In this document: positions 17,593 through 25,703 of the stretch, piece after piece
Layout of the letters: each line of letters starts with the position of its first letter
Numbering within the stretch: the stretch's first letter is position 1
From: CAIOHW01 sp964432565
Lineage (GTDB): Bacteria > Bdellovibrionota > UBA1018
DNA: 60,054 nt
Direction of reading: 5' to 3'
NCBI GenBank assembly: GCA_964432565.1
Contig: CAYSOA010000014.1
Coordinates: 1-60,054, forward strand
Made by a program: the position numbers and the translations under genes
Notes under the pieces: model-generated
Told to the model about the DNA's origin: nothing
The model's database searches: none
What the model saw: only the letters and a program-made list of their open reading frames with translations

Positions 17593-20500
17593 GCGCTGGG
17601 CGTTTTCGTATTCCCGCTTCGAAGTCCGAGCTGATTCGCGCGCTGGTGCTGCAGTCGTTCGAGCCGTCGTTGGTGATCTCGGGCGAGTCGGCCTGCGACG
17701 ATGTCGTTCGGGTTCAGACGGCGCTCGAAGGTCTTGAGAGCGGTCAGAAAAGGCTTCACCTGGGCGACTCGGGGCTGGGACTTCGCTGCCTGGCCTTTCG
17801 GGTTTCGCGCTGCGCTTCGGAGGGGTCTGTTCTCCTGACCGGTTCTCAGCGGCTGCTGTCGCGCCCCCATGACGAGCTCTGGCAGGGGCTGCGGGAGCTG
17901 GGTTGCAGCATTGAACTCGAAGGCGGCGAAACGCCCGGCGTTCGGATCACGCCTCCCGAGGGGGGCGAGTGGACGGTCGACTCCCTGCAGATCTCGGGTG
18001 CGCGCTCGAGCCAGTTTGCCTCGGCCGTTTTATTATCTTCTCTCGGCCTTTCTCGTGACTTCGTGCTGACGATCGAGGGTCCGATCCGATCGCGCGGTTA
18101 TCTCGATCTGACACTGAATGTTCTTCGTAGGGTTGGAGTCCGTTTCGCAGAGACCCGGAGCGGCGAAGGCATCGTCATTCGCGTTCCCGCGGCATCAAGG
18201 CCGCAGGCGGGTAGTCCACTCCTTTGCGAAGGCGACTGGAGCACGGCGGCGGGACTTCTTGCGGTGGCAGCAGTCCATCGCTGTGGCGAGCTTACGCGCT
18301 TCGAGCTCGAGGGATTGTCCCGAGAGTCGCTGCAGCCGGATCGCGCGATTCTCGGCTGGCTCGAAGCCATGGGGGTGTCCACCCGCTGGCAGGACGACTT
18401 GCTGATTCTCGAGAACCCGGGGGACCCTCAGAAACGAAGGCTTCGTGGGGTAAGCGTGTCTGCTGAAGCGTGTCCGGATCTGGTTCCTGTTTTTTCGGCA
18501 CTCGCTGCGCTGGCCGCAGGCCGTTCCGAGGTGCACGGGGCTCCACAGCTGCGCCATAAGGAGTCGGATCGCATTCGCCGAGGAGTGCTGCTGGCTCGGC
18601 TTTTAGGAGCGAATGCCGCAGAAACATCTGACGGCTTTTGGGTGGAGCCTGGAGAGGAGGTCCCTGCTGGGCGACTTCCCCAAGTCGGAGGCTGGTCGGT
18701 CGATCGCGACCACCGGCAGGTGATGGCCGCCTTCGTGGCCCTTGCAGCGGGTGCCCGCTTCTCGGTCGACGAGATCTCGGCCGTATCGAAGAGTGCACCG
18801 GAATTTCTGGAATGGATGAATCGTCTGAAAGTCACGAGTCGCCCCCCCGCACTGTTGTTTTTGGGGCATCGGGGAACTGGCAAGACGGCTCTCGCCCGAC
18901 GGCTCTCTGCCCGTCTGGGATGTGAGGCGATCGACCTCGATGACGAGATCGAGAAGGCCTGCGGGCAGCGGATTACCGAGATTTTTTCGACGCGAGGAGA
19001 AGAGGCCTTTCGTGTTCTAGAACGCGAAAAGTTGACGCACTGGCTTTCGCTTGAGGTTCCACCGTGCGGTCGGATCATCGTGGCGGGAGCGGGAGTGGAC
19101 CCGGCTTTGCCACCCGCCGAGTGGCGCGAACTTCTGGCACGACAGGGCTTCGAAGCGATCTGGATCTCGCGCGCCACCGATGCACAAGGCCGAATTTTTC
19201 TCGATCGTCCCAGGCTCGACGCCGCTCTTTCTCCGCTCGACGAATTTCGTCGAAGGGCGATATCCCGCGATTCGCTGTATCGGTCGCTGGCATCGCGCCG
19301 TGTGATTTTGCAGGAGGGAGCCGATCGACATCCACGCGCCTCGTCGGGAGAGGCGGCCCTGCTGGTGGGGATCCCTGATGTCGTCACGGCGTCCATCACG
19401 ATTCCGGCCAGGATTCTTCTTGATCCAGCCCGCCTTCGGCAGTGGATCGAACGCCGGCGAGGTTGGGCGTTTCACCTGTTTGAAGTGCGTGATGACCTGT
19501 TGCCCGAGGGCCTGACCGAGGGTCAGGCACTCACCCTGCTTCGGGAATTCGCAAGAATTCCGGGCCAAAATCTTCTTTTCAGTCGTCGTCTGGCGGATCC
19601 TTCGGCGGCGCTGGGGCTCGTCGAATCGGTGCTTCGATCACGCGGAGCACGGCTCGACTGGGCACTCGAACTCGGCGCGCCACCGCTCACACGATTTCGG
19701 CCGGGCGACATTCTTTCTTCGCATGAGGGTATTCCGACGGCCGACGGCCTGCCCGGGGGCGTGGTGCTCAAATGGTCGCCGCGAGTGGTCGACTGGAAGT
19801 CGCTGCGGATCGGGCACGAGTGGATGCTGCAGGCCCCCGGCCGCCGAACCTTTCAGCCACGTTCCGATACCGGAAAATGGCGCCACTACCGACTTTGGCT
19901 GGGTCGGCGTCATCAGCCACCACTGCACTTTGTTCGTGAAGACGAAGGAACGGCGCTCGACCAGCCGACACTCATCGAGTGGATCGAGAACCCCCGAGTC
20001 TCGGAGGAGTTCGGAGCGGTGCTGGGAAGCCCGATTTTTCACAGTCGCTCTCCCGAAAGGCACGGGCCGAATTTTTTCGCGTTCGAAGTAGCCCGAGACG
20101 AGTGGAACGATGCCCTCGAGTTTTTGCTGGGGATCGGACTGCGTCGCGCCGCCGTGACGGCGCCCTTGAAAGAGGTGGCGTTCGAGTGGGTGAGTCGGAT
20201 GTCTGGCGAGATGGCGATTCGCCATCCGAGTCCGGAGCGCACCCCGATGGCGACCCGTCTTGTCACACTTTCTTTCCGCGCCCGGCGCCTGCGCTCGGTG
20301 AACACGCTTCAGTGGAGTGCGAGGGGCGGAAGGTGGGAGGTTCGGGCCGACAATACCGATCTGCCCGGGTTCGAGCGGGTGCTCGCAATGGTGGCTCGTG
20401 TCGAGGCCATCGACTGGCCGACCGTGCGGGTCGTTCTCTGGGGAGGCGGAGGGACGGCCGCGATGGTGCGGGAGCTGCTGCCTCAGGTGGTCGAGTACTC

Positions 20501-20822
20501 GGCGCGCACGGGGACGCCGCGTGAAGGCCAATCGCCAGGAGAATCGCTCGAGGGAAACCCGCCGCGCGAGGGGCTCGGGCCCGACGTCCTGATCTGGGGG
20601 GTGGGTCGAAGCGTCTTCAACGGCATCTTTCCTCCCGACTCGTGGCGTCCGCGCCTGATTCTCGATCTCAACTATACCGAGGATTCCCCCGGCCTTGAGT
20701 ACGCCCAGGGCCTGCCTCATGCGCGCTACGTTTCGGGCCTCAGCCTCTTCGAGGCGCAGGCGGACGAGCAGTGGGGTGAGCGGTATCCGGTACCCAAAGC
20801 GGACGGAACTTCGTATACCTAG
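17589..20822 (+). CDS. four-domain shikimate pathway fusion: AroA-AroK-AroD-AroE
   Basis: A 1077-residue protein predicted to carry four steps of chorismate synthesis. Residues 1-416: EPSP synthase (PASKSELIRALV, ISGARSSQFASA, LRHKESDRI, DHRQVMAA, VSKSAPEF). Residues 418-593: shikimate kinase (Walker A GHRGTGKTA, DLDDEIE, GEEAFRVLE, DRPRLD). Residues about 598-798: diverged type I dehydroquinase; FEVRDDLL, LSSHEG (His) and VVLKWSP (candidate Schiff-base Lys) align in order. Residues about 803-1077: shikimate dehydrogenase (GSPIFHSRSPERHG, VTAPLKE, VNTLQW, RADNTDLPGF, VLWGGGGTA). ATG 17589 overlaps the aroB stop; TTG 17583 is less likely. The order equals that of eukaryotic AROM after its AroB domain. 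Dehydroquinase activity is the least certain. Confidence 0.9.
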   Translation: MSAGRFRIPASKSELIRALVLQSFEPSLVISGESACDDVVRVQTALEGLESGQKRLHLGDSGLGLRCLAFRVSRCASEGSVLLTGSQRLLSRPHDELWQGLRELGCSIELEGGETPGVRITPPEGGEWTVDSLQISGARSSQFASAVLLSSLGLSRDFVLTIEGPIRSRGYLDLTLNVLRRVGVRFAETRSGEGIVIRVPAASRPQAGSPLLCEGDWSTAAGLLAVAAVHRCGELTRFELEGLSRESLQPDRAILGWLEAMGVSTRWQDDLLILENPGDPQKRRLRGVSVSAEACPDLVPVFSALAALAAGRSEVHGAPQLRHKESDRIRRGVLLARLLGANAAETSDGFWVEPGEEVPAGRLPQVGGWSVDRDHRQVMAAFVALAAGARFSVDEISAVSKSAPEFLEWMNRLKVTSRPPALLFLGHRGTGKTALARRLSARLGCEAIDLDDEIEKACGQRITEIFSTRGEEAFRVLEREKLTHWLSLEVPPCGRIIVAGAGVDPALPPAEWRELLARQGFEAIWISRATDAQGRIFLDRPRLDAALSPLDEFRRRAISRDSLYRSLASRRVILQEGADRHPRASSGEAALLVGIPDVVTASITIPARILLDPARLRQWIERRRGWAFHLFEVRDDLLPEGLTEGQALTLLREFARIPGQNLLFSRRLADPSAALGLVESVLRSRGARLDWALELGAPPLTRFRPGDILSSHEGIPTADGLPGGVVLKWSPRVVDWKSLRIGHEWMLQAPGRRTFQPRSDTGKWRHYRLWLGRRHQPPLHFVREDEGTALDQPTLIEWIENPRVSEEFGAVLGSPIFHSRSPERHGPNFFAFEVARDEWNDALEFLLGIGLRRAAVTAPLKEVAFEWVSRMSGEMAIRHPSPERTPMATRLVTLSFRARRLRSVNTLQWSARGGRWEVRADNTDLPGFERVLAMVARVEAIDWPTVRVVLWGGGGTAAMVRELLPQVVEYSARTGTPREGQSPGESLEGNPPREGLGPDVLIWGVGRSVFNGIFPPDSWRPRLILDLNYTEDSPGLEYAQGLPHARYVSGLSLFEAQADEQWGERYPVPKADGTSYT

Positions 20823-20825
20823 ACC

Positions 20826-22043
20826 ATGCCCGCGAACTCCTTCGGAACCCGGTTTGTCGTGACCACTTTTGGCGAAAGCCATGGGCCTGCGCTGGGCGTA
20901 GTGATTGACGGCTGTCCGGCCGGAGTGCCCTTCGACATCGAACTGCTCGTGCGAGAGCTGGCTCGCCGCCGTCCGGGGGGCGCGCTGGTCTCGGGCCGGC
21001 AGGAGCCGGATCAGCCCGAAGTTCTGAGCGGCGTGCATGAGGGTCGAACGCTGGGCACGCCGATCGCGATCCTCGTCAGAAACCAGGACGCGCGCTCGGA
21101 GGATTATGCCGAGATCGCGGCAAGCGTTGCGGCGGCCGCCCCAGCCCGCACCGGACATGCGGCTCCGGTCCGCACCGGACATGCGGNNNNNNNNNNNNNN
21201 NNNNNNNNNNNNNNNNNNNNNNNNNNNNNNNNNNNNNNNNNNNNNNNNNNNNNNNNNNNNNNNNNNNNNNNNNNNNNNNNNNNNNNCCGCACCGGACATG
21301 CGGCTCCGGTCCGCACCGGACATGCGGACGACGTCTGGCGCCTCAAGTTCGGTCACAGTGATCCCCGAGGCGGAGGGCGTTCTTCGGGGCGCGAAACCGT
21401 GGCCCGTGTGATGGCGGGAGCCGTCGCGAGAATGGTGCTCATGGCTCTGGAGCCCACCCTCAAAATCCAGGCCTTCGCCGATCAGATTGGCCCTGAAGCG
21501 CTGACCTCCGAGGAACGCGCCCACGCCGAGCAACTGAGCCCGCTGCAGATCGACGCTTTCTCGGCGCGGTTTCCTTCTCCTCGCGCCAACGCGACGATCA
21601 CAGCGCTGCTCGAATCTGCCAAGAAAGAGGGCAAAAGCTACGGAGGTCGTGCCGTCGTGCGGGTCACCGGCGTACCCTCGGGACTCGGACAACCCGTTTT
21701 TCACAAGCTCAAGGCCGATCTCGCCTCAGCTTTTTTGGGCATCGGAGCCACGAGCGCCGTCGAGATCGGCGAGGGGACGGACGCCTCGCAGGCCGAGGGC
21801 ACCGAGTTTCATGCCTCGTCGGGCGCGCAGTACGGCGGCATTCGAGGGGGAATCACGACCGGAGAGCCGATCGAGGCGAAGGTCAGCTTCAAGCCCACCT
21901 CGAGCGTTCTGGACGTGGCAAAGAAGGGACGCCATGATCCCTGCATCGTGCCGCGCGCCATTCCTGTTCTTGAGGCCATGATGGCGCTGGTGCTGGTCGA
22001 CCACCTGCTCTGGGCCCGAACCGACCGAGTTCAAGGAGACTGA
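20826..22043 (+). CDS. aroC: chorismate synthase, interrupted by repeat and assembly gap
   Basis: Makes chorismate from EPSP, the last step of the pathway, using reduced FMN. Family blocks: FGTRFVVTTFGESHGPALG with the first catalytic His, DGCPAG, RRPGGALVSGR, RTGHADDVWRLKFG with the second active-site His, DPRGGGRSSGRET, GVPSGLGQPVF, GGIRGGITTGEPI, KPTSS and RHDPCIVPRA. An 8-residue unit, RTGHAAPV, is repeated in frame just before the normal RTGHAD site, and 100 N interrupt the array, so the real length is unknown. Both flanks are in the same frame. It starts 3 bp after the fusion gene. Whether the repeat-bearing enzyme works is not known. Confidence 0.92.
   Translation: MPANSFGTRFVVTTFGESHGPALGVVIDGCPAGVPFDIELLVRELARRRPGGALVSGRQEPDQPEVLSGVHEGRTLGTPIAILVRNQDARSEDYAEIAASVAAAAPARTGHAAPVRTGHAXXXXXXXXXXXXXXXXXXXXXXXXXXXXXXXXXXRTGHAAPVRTGHADDVWRLKFGHSDPRGGGRSSGRETVARVMAGAVARMVLMALEPTLKIQAFADQIGPEALTSEERAHAEQLSPLQIDAFSARFPSPRANATITALLESAKKEGKSYGGRAVVRVTGVPSGLGQPVFHKLKADLASAFLGIGATSAVEIGEGTDASQAEGTEFHASSGAQYGGIRGGITTGEPIEAKVSFKPTSSVLDVAKKGRHDPCIVPRAIPVLEAMMALVLVDHLLWARTDRVQGD
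21147..21326 (+). repeat. 24-bp in-frame tandem repeat inside aroC
   Basis: Units of 24 bp beginning CGCACCGGACATGCGG encode RTGHAAPV. One full and one partial unit lie left of the N run (from 21147 and 21171) and one full and one partial unit lie right of it (from 21288 and 21312). Each unit holds a small palindrome, CCGCA-7 bp-TGCGG. The last unit merges with the conserved RTGHAD motif of chorismate synthase. Copy number is unknown because of the gap. Confidence 0.9.
21187..21286. other. assembly gap (100 N)
   Basis: Exactly 100 N, the usual placeholder for a gap of unknown size. Joining the flanks as perfect 24-bp repeats would need 7 + 24n bases, which cannot equal 100, so the real gap probably has a different length. 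Hairpin-forming GC-rich tandem repeats would explain the assembly break. Confidence 0.98.
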
Positions 22044-22044
22044 G

Positions 22045-22497
22045 ATGACCTCGTCGAATCCTTCCCGCGCCGATTCTTCACTCCCCGTCGTCTGGTTGCA
22101 GGAAACGAGCTTTTCGGTGCCGTTTCATCTTTGCGACCCGGTCGGGGTTCTGTTCTTCGGAAACATCTACGCCGTGGTTCATTCGATTCTTGAAGACTGG
22201 GGGCGGGCTGCCGGTCTTTGGCCGTTCTGGTTTGGCGGAGAAGGGGGCTTGGGCTTTCCGATTCGCCACTGCGAAGCCGATTATCTTCGCTTTTTGAAGT
22301 ACGGAGAAACGTTCGCGGTTCGAGTGCGTTGCGCGTCGCTCAGTGAGTCGAGTGTGGTTCTGGAAACCGAATTCCTGAAGGATTCCATGGTGCATGCCCG
22401 CGTGAGAACCGTGCACACGGCGGTCGATCTCAGCCTGCAAAAGAAGGCTCGGCTTCCCGCCGCCCTGCGCGAGCTCTTTAGTCCTGCCGGAAGATGA
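22045..22497 (+). CDS. hotdog-fold acyl-CoA thioesterase, probable DHNA-CoA thioesterase
   Basis: A 150-residue 4HBT-type hotdog thioesterase. The family block is CDPVGVLFFGNIYAVVHSILEDW with the catalytic Asp, followed by a hydrophobic strand pattern and FPIRHCEADYLRFLKYGE. Given its place between aroC and the menaquinone genes, and because menaquinone synthesis needs a thioesterase acting on 1,4-dihydroxy-2-naphthoyl-CoA, MenI function is inferred. General YbgC-type activity is the alternative. AAGGAG lies at 22034-22039, and its stop overlaps the next gene by 4 bp. Confidence 0.75.
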   Translation: MTSSNPSRADSSLPVVWLQETSFSVPFHLCDPVGVLFFGNIYAVVHSILEDWGRAAGLWPFWFGGEGGLGFPIRHCEADYLRFLKYGETFAVRVRCASLSESSVVLETEFLKDSMVHARVRTVHTAVDLSLQKKARLPAALRELFSPAGR

Positions 22498-23432
22498 GCT
22501 GGCGGCTTGACTCTCGGGATCTCTTGCGGCAACCCATCCGGATGCCTCGTTTTGCTCTGGTTTTCGCCCGTGTTCTGGCCCGTGTTTTGGCCCTGAATCT
22601 GATCCTTGTTCTGGCCCTTGCAGCAGGCCCCTCGATTCCATCCTGCTCGGCTCTCGCAGCCGAAAAGTCGGTCTCTCAAAGCTCAGCCGTTTCGCTTCCC
22701 AAAAAGTGGCTCAAAGAGCTGCAACTGGGCCTCTTTGGCTGGTCCTACGGCCCCGGCCTGGGGGCGTTTGGCTCGGGTAGGACGCCCACCCCCTCGGGGG
22801 GTGTCGGCGGCCCGGTGACGGTCGTGACCCAGATGAATCTGTCGGCTCCGGCCTTCGGGCAGTTTCGGTACACGCTGATCGACCTTCTGACCTGGAGCCC
22901 GTTCACTCCGTCAGCCCCGAATCCGTTGCTCGCGGCCAGCAATCCGGCACTCGGTGTGGCTGGAACCCACTTCGATCGAAACGGATTCTCGTGGTGGGCT
23001 CGATATGAGCTCGAGCCAGCGGTGACGTCGGCGTCAAGAGCGAGAAGGGAGTGGGGGACGGCCCGGTCGGTCTCGGTGGCGACTTATGCGTTTGGTGCCG
23101 GACGACGTTGGAGCGTCGTGGGTGTAGCCGTTCCGTGGTGGACGATTCTGTCTTCCGGTACGAGTAACGGCTTGTACCTGATGCCGCAGGTGATCCGGCA
23201 GGTGTCCGACTCGGTCAGCCTCTCCGTTTTTCTTGAAGCGGTCTACCTGCGCGCGACCGGCGCAAGCTTCTGGGACTGGACCCGGGGAGTCGAGCCCAAC
23301 CTGGCCGTTTCATCGCAGATTTCCTTTAAAAATGGCTACTGGGTGAGGCCGTTTTTGAGCGTGTTTCCGGGGGGGCAGATCAGCTGGAAGACGGCTCAAC
23401 TTGGCGCGTATTTCGGCGGACAGCTCTTCTGA
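22494..23432 (+). CDS. exported outer-membrane barrel-like protein
   Basis: A 312-residue protein with a long N-terminal hydrophobic signal region (about 17-55, ending near CSALAAEK). The mature part is Trp/Tyr/Gly-rich with alternating hydrophobic strands and ends in GQLF, consistent with an outer-membrane barrel. A block LGLFGWSYGPGLGAF followed by a stretch with LLTWSPF resembles the layout of the barrel proteins at 40067 and 41033, suggesting paralogy. It is translationally coupled to the thioesterase gene (ATGA) and overlaps convergent menE by 53 bp. Function unknown; the operon position next to menI may be incidental. Confidence 0.7.
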   Translation: MSWRLDSRDLLRQPIRMPRFALVFARVLARVLALNLILVLALAAGPSIPSCSALAAEKSVSQSSAVSLPKKWLKELQLGLFGWSYGPGLGAFGSGRTPTPSGGVGGPVTVVTQMNLSAPAFGQFRYTLIDLLTWSPFTPSAPNPLLAASNPALGVAGTHFDRNGFSWWARYELEPAVTSASRARREWGTARSVSVATYAFGAGRRWSVVGVAVPWWTILSSGTSNGLYLMPQVIRQVSDSVSLSVFLEAVYLRATGASFWDWTRGVEPNLAVSSQISFKNGYWVRPFLSVFPGGQISWKTAQLGAYFGGQLF

Positions 23433-24633
23433 TCAACTTGCCCAGTTCGGTTCGTGGAAGGGCGTCGGTTTTCTCCACCGCCGTGAGTCGCTCGAAGGGC
23501 TGGCAGGTGGAATTCCAGAGTTCGAGCGCTCCTGAAAAGTCTTCGGTCACCATCAGGACCAGCTTCGCTCCTCGTCGCTCGTCAGGAAGAGCGACGATCG
23601 CGGCCTCGCCCGCGAATCCGGCGTGACGAAGCAGGCTCATGGCCCGTTCGTCGAGATCGGCGAGGTTCACTCCTTCACCCAGAATCTTCACAAAGTCCTG
23701 TCCGCGACCCAGCGGGGTGATCAGGAGCTCTTCGTCGACAACCGTCAGCTCGGCCCGGTCTTCGCTGAGCCAGGCACCGGGTTCGCGAGCACGAATCTGA
23801 TAGGTTTGAGTTTTCTCGGACCAAAGAAGCTCGTGACTGAAGAGCGAGGCGGTTTGGACTTGGAGGAGTCCGTCCTCAATCGACACAGAGACCGAGGGCA
23901 GGATGCAAAGCGCCCCTTTAGGGGCTGCTGTTTTTCTCGGATCGGCGCAGGCAATCATCGAGGCGGTCTCGGTCATGCCGTAGGAAGGAAGAACGGGCCA
24001 GCCGAGCTGGCTGGCCTGTGTGAGCAGCGAGCTTGAAACGCGATCGCCTCCCAGCACCACCGCCCGAAGACTGGCAGGACAGGGGAGTTTTTCGACAGCC
24101 ACGAGGTCGTGAAGCTGTGCCGGGACGAGGGAAATCACCGTGAGGGCTTCGGCCTCGATCCAGCAATGCACGGCCACGGCGTTCCACGGCTGCTGCCATT
24201 TCGAGACGCTGCAGCCCGAGAACACCGACCGTACTTCAATCGAAAGACCACCCATGTGATGCAGTGGCAGCACTCGACCCCAGCGATCCTGTGGTTGGAT
24301 CTTCAGCCACTGGCACACCGAACGGGCCGATGCCAGCAGCGCCCGGCGAGAGTGCCCCACCCAGCGACGTGGCAGAGCACCACGTCCCTGAGACGAGTCG
24401 CCGGCATTCGAGCCTGAGGTGGTTCCCGAGGTCGCCATCCAAAGCAGGGGTTCGGGTGCCGTCGTGGCAGCCCTGGCCCCCAAGGCGAGCGCTTCTCGAA
24501 CCCGTTCGAGCCCTTCGCTCGAGTGAGCCTCCGACGACGCAATGAAGGGCAGCGAGAAAGCCTCCTCGGCACCGGCCCTTGCGGTCAACCACTTCCGAAA
24601 CTCTTCTGCAGAGAACCATGAGCGCACGCTCAT
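23380..24633 (-). CDS. menE: o-succinylbenzoate-CoA ligase (MenE-like)
   Basis: Activates o-succinylbenzoate to its CoA ester in menaquinone synthesis. 417 residues, an AMP-binding ligase shorter than most acyl-CoA synthetases, as is usual for MenE. Motifs: TSGTTSGS (ATP loop), LPSYGMTETAS, DRAELT, GRGQDFVKILGEGVNL and a C-terminal PRTELGKL with the catalytic Lys. The ATP loop is followed by an insertion (NAGDSSQGRGALPRR) where most members have PK. The start is ATG at 24631-24633, overlapping the menC stop (ATGA). It is the last gene of the men run. Confidence 0.88.
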   Translation of the reverse strand: MSVRSWFSAEEFRKWLTARAGAEEAFSLPFIASSEAHSSEGLERVREALALGARAATTAPEPLLWMATSGTTSGSNAGDSSQGRGALPRRWVGHSRRALLASARSVCQWLKIQPQDRWGRVLPLHHMGGLSIEVRSVFSGCSVSKWQQPWNAVAVHCWIEAEALTVISLVPAQLHDLVAVEKLPCPASLRAVVLGGDRVSSSLLTQASQLGWPVLPSYGMTETASMIACADPRKTAAPKGALCILPSVSVSIEDGLLQVQTASLFSHELLWSEKTQTYQIRAREPGAWLSEDRAELTVVDEELLITPLGRGQDFVKILGEGVNLADLDERAMSLLRHAGFAGEAAIVALPDERRGAKLVLMVTEDFSGALELWNSTCQPFERLTAVEKTDALPRTELGKLIRRAVRRNTRQVEPSSS

Positions 24634-25703
24634 CGCCACGGGCTCCAGCTCAGAGCATCGAAGTCGGTCTCGCTCCATCCGATTCCGGTGCCCCGACGAA
24701 GGACGGTAGTCGAAAAGAAGGCGCCTGCGTCACCTTCACTCTTCTTCAGGGCCTCGGCAAAAGAGGCGGATTCTCCCGCGATTCGCGAGTCAAAGAGCAG
24801 ACCACACTCCTGAGCGGTACTCTGAGGGGCGCTGGCGGCATGCCAGGCAGCCCATGCGGCCCCCACGGCATGGCCCAGATACTGGGTGAAGGTCACGGGC
24901 TTGCGCGCCTGCGCGGCGCGTTCGGCCCACTGCAGTTCCTGAAGTGCAGGCTTCAATACCCAACCGTCGGCAAGATCGAGAAGCTCGCGCTCGCGGCTCG
25001 CGGATTCCTGCTCGGTGAACGTCAGTCGGTCGACGAAAAGCGGCAGGTCGGGAAACCGCGATTTCAGGTGCCTCCAGGCGTCGACGTCTTCGATCGGCAA
25101 CGGATCCTCAAGAAACTCGATGGTGCGAAGGTCCTGAGGCTCGAGGGAGTGAAGCACGTTCAGGATGCCTTCGAGGTCTGCCGACCCGTTGAAGTCGAGG
25201 CGAAGCCGAAGGTCGTGACGGCGCAGCTCGGGAAGGTGCCGTTTGAGCACGGCCAGCAGGGAGGAGGCCTGATCATCCGAACTCGATCCTGCCGCGTTCA
25301 TCGAGACTTTCGCCTTGATCGCACGAAACTGCAGTGTCGACAGCCGGGCCAGATCGAGGGACGAAAGATCGAACACCGATCCGGCAAGCCAATGGCTCCG
25401 CGGGGGCTCTTGAATGGTATTCCAGAGGGATCGGTTTTGCGACCGTGCTTCGGCATCGAGCCGCGCCATCTCGATGGCTCGTCGTCCCAAACGCGTCGGA
25501 GTTCCGCGCAGAATGGCCTGAATCTCCTCCTCGATCGACAGATCTCCGAGCTCCGGCCACGCCATCAGGTCGGCATAGCCTCGCAGTCGCGGTGACCATT
25601 CCACCCGTAGCAGCACTCCCTCGCGGGGGCCTGCTCCGGCCGAAAGACTGCCGGGAAGGAAAACCTGGTACCGGTGAGTGTCGAGATGAAAAAATGCCGT
25701 CAC
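24630..25703 (-). CDS. menC: o-succinylbenzoate synthase (MenC-like)
   Basis: Dehydrates SHCHC to o-succinylbenzoate. A 357-residue enolase-superfamily enzyme. The barrel residues are in order: IKAKV (the KxK catalytic Lys), LRLDFNG (metal Asp), EFLEDPLP (metal Glu), FVDRL (metal Asp) and WVLKPAL (second catalytic Lys). The start is GTG at 25701-25703, with AGGAGG upstream and a 4-bp overlap with menA. The capping domain (about 1-110) is diverged, which is normal for this fast-evolving family. Confidence 0.92.
   Translation of the reverse strand: MTAFFHLDTHRYQVFLPGSLSAGAGPREGVLLRVEWSPRLRGYADLMAWPELGDLSIEEEIQAILRGTPTRLGRRAIEMARLDAEARSQNRSLWNTIQEPPRSHWLAGSVFDLSSLDLARLSTLQFRAIKAKVSMNAAGSSSDDQASSLLAVLKRHLPELRRHDLRLRLDFNGSADLEGILNVLHSLEPQDLRTIEFLEDPLPIEDVDAWRHLKSRFPDLPLFVDRLTFTEQESASRERELLDLADGWVLKPALQELQWAERAAQARKPVTFTQYLGHAVGAAWAAWHAASAPQSTAQECGLLFDSRIAGESASFAEALKKSEGDAGAFFSTTVLRRGTGIGWSETDFDALSWSPWR

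Noticed and set aside
16543..20822. Separate single-enzyme genes aroA, aroK, aroD, aroE
   Set aside because: No stop codon or plausible start interrupts the 1077-codon frame, so it is treated as one fused protein.
21147..21326. Repeats around the N gap as a CRISPR array
   Set aside because: The units are back to back with a 7-bp constant linker, no variable spacers, and continue the aroC reading frame; no cas gene is near.
19638..21704. Long open frame on the minus strand opposite the shikimate fusion and aroC
   Set aside because: It runs through the N gap and mirrors the codon pattern of the real genes; no family motif or ribosome binding site is seen. Long antisense frames are common in GC-rich DNA.
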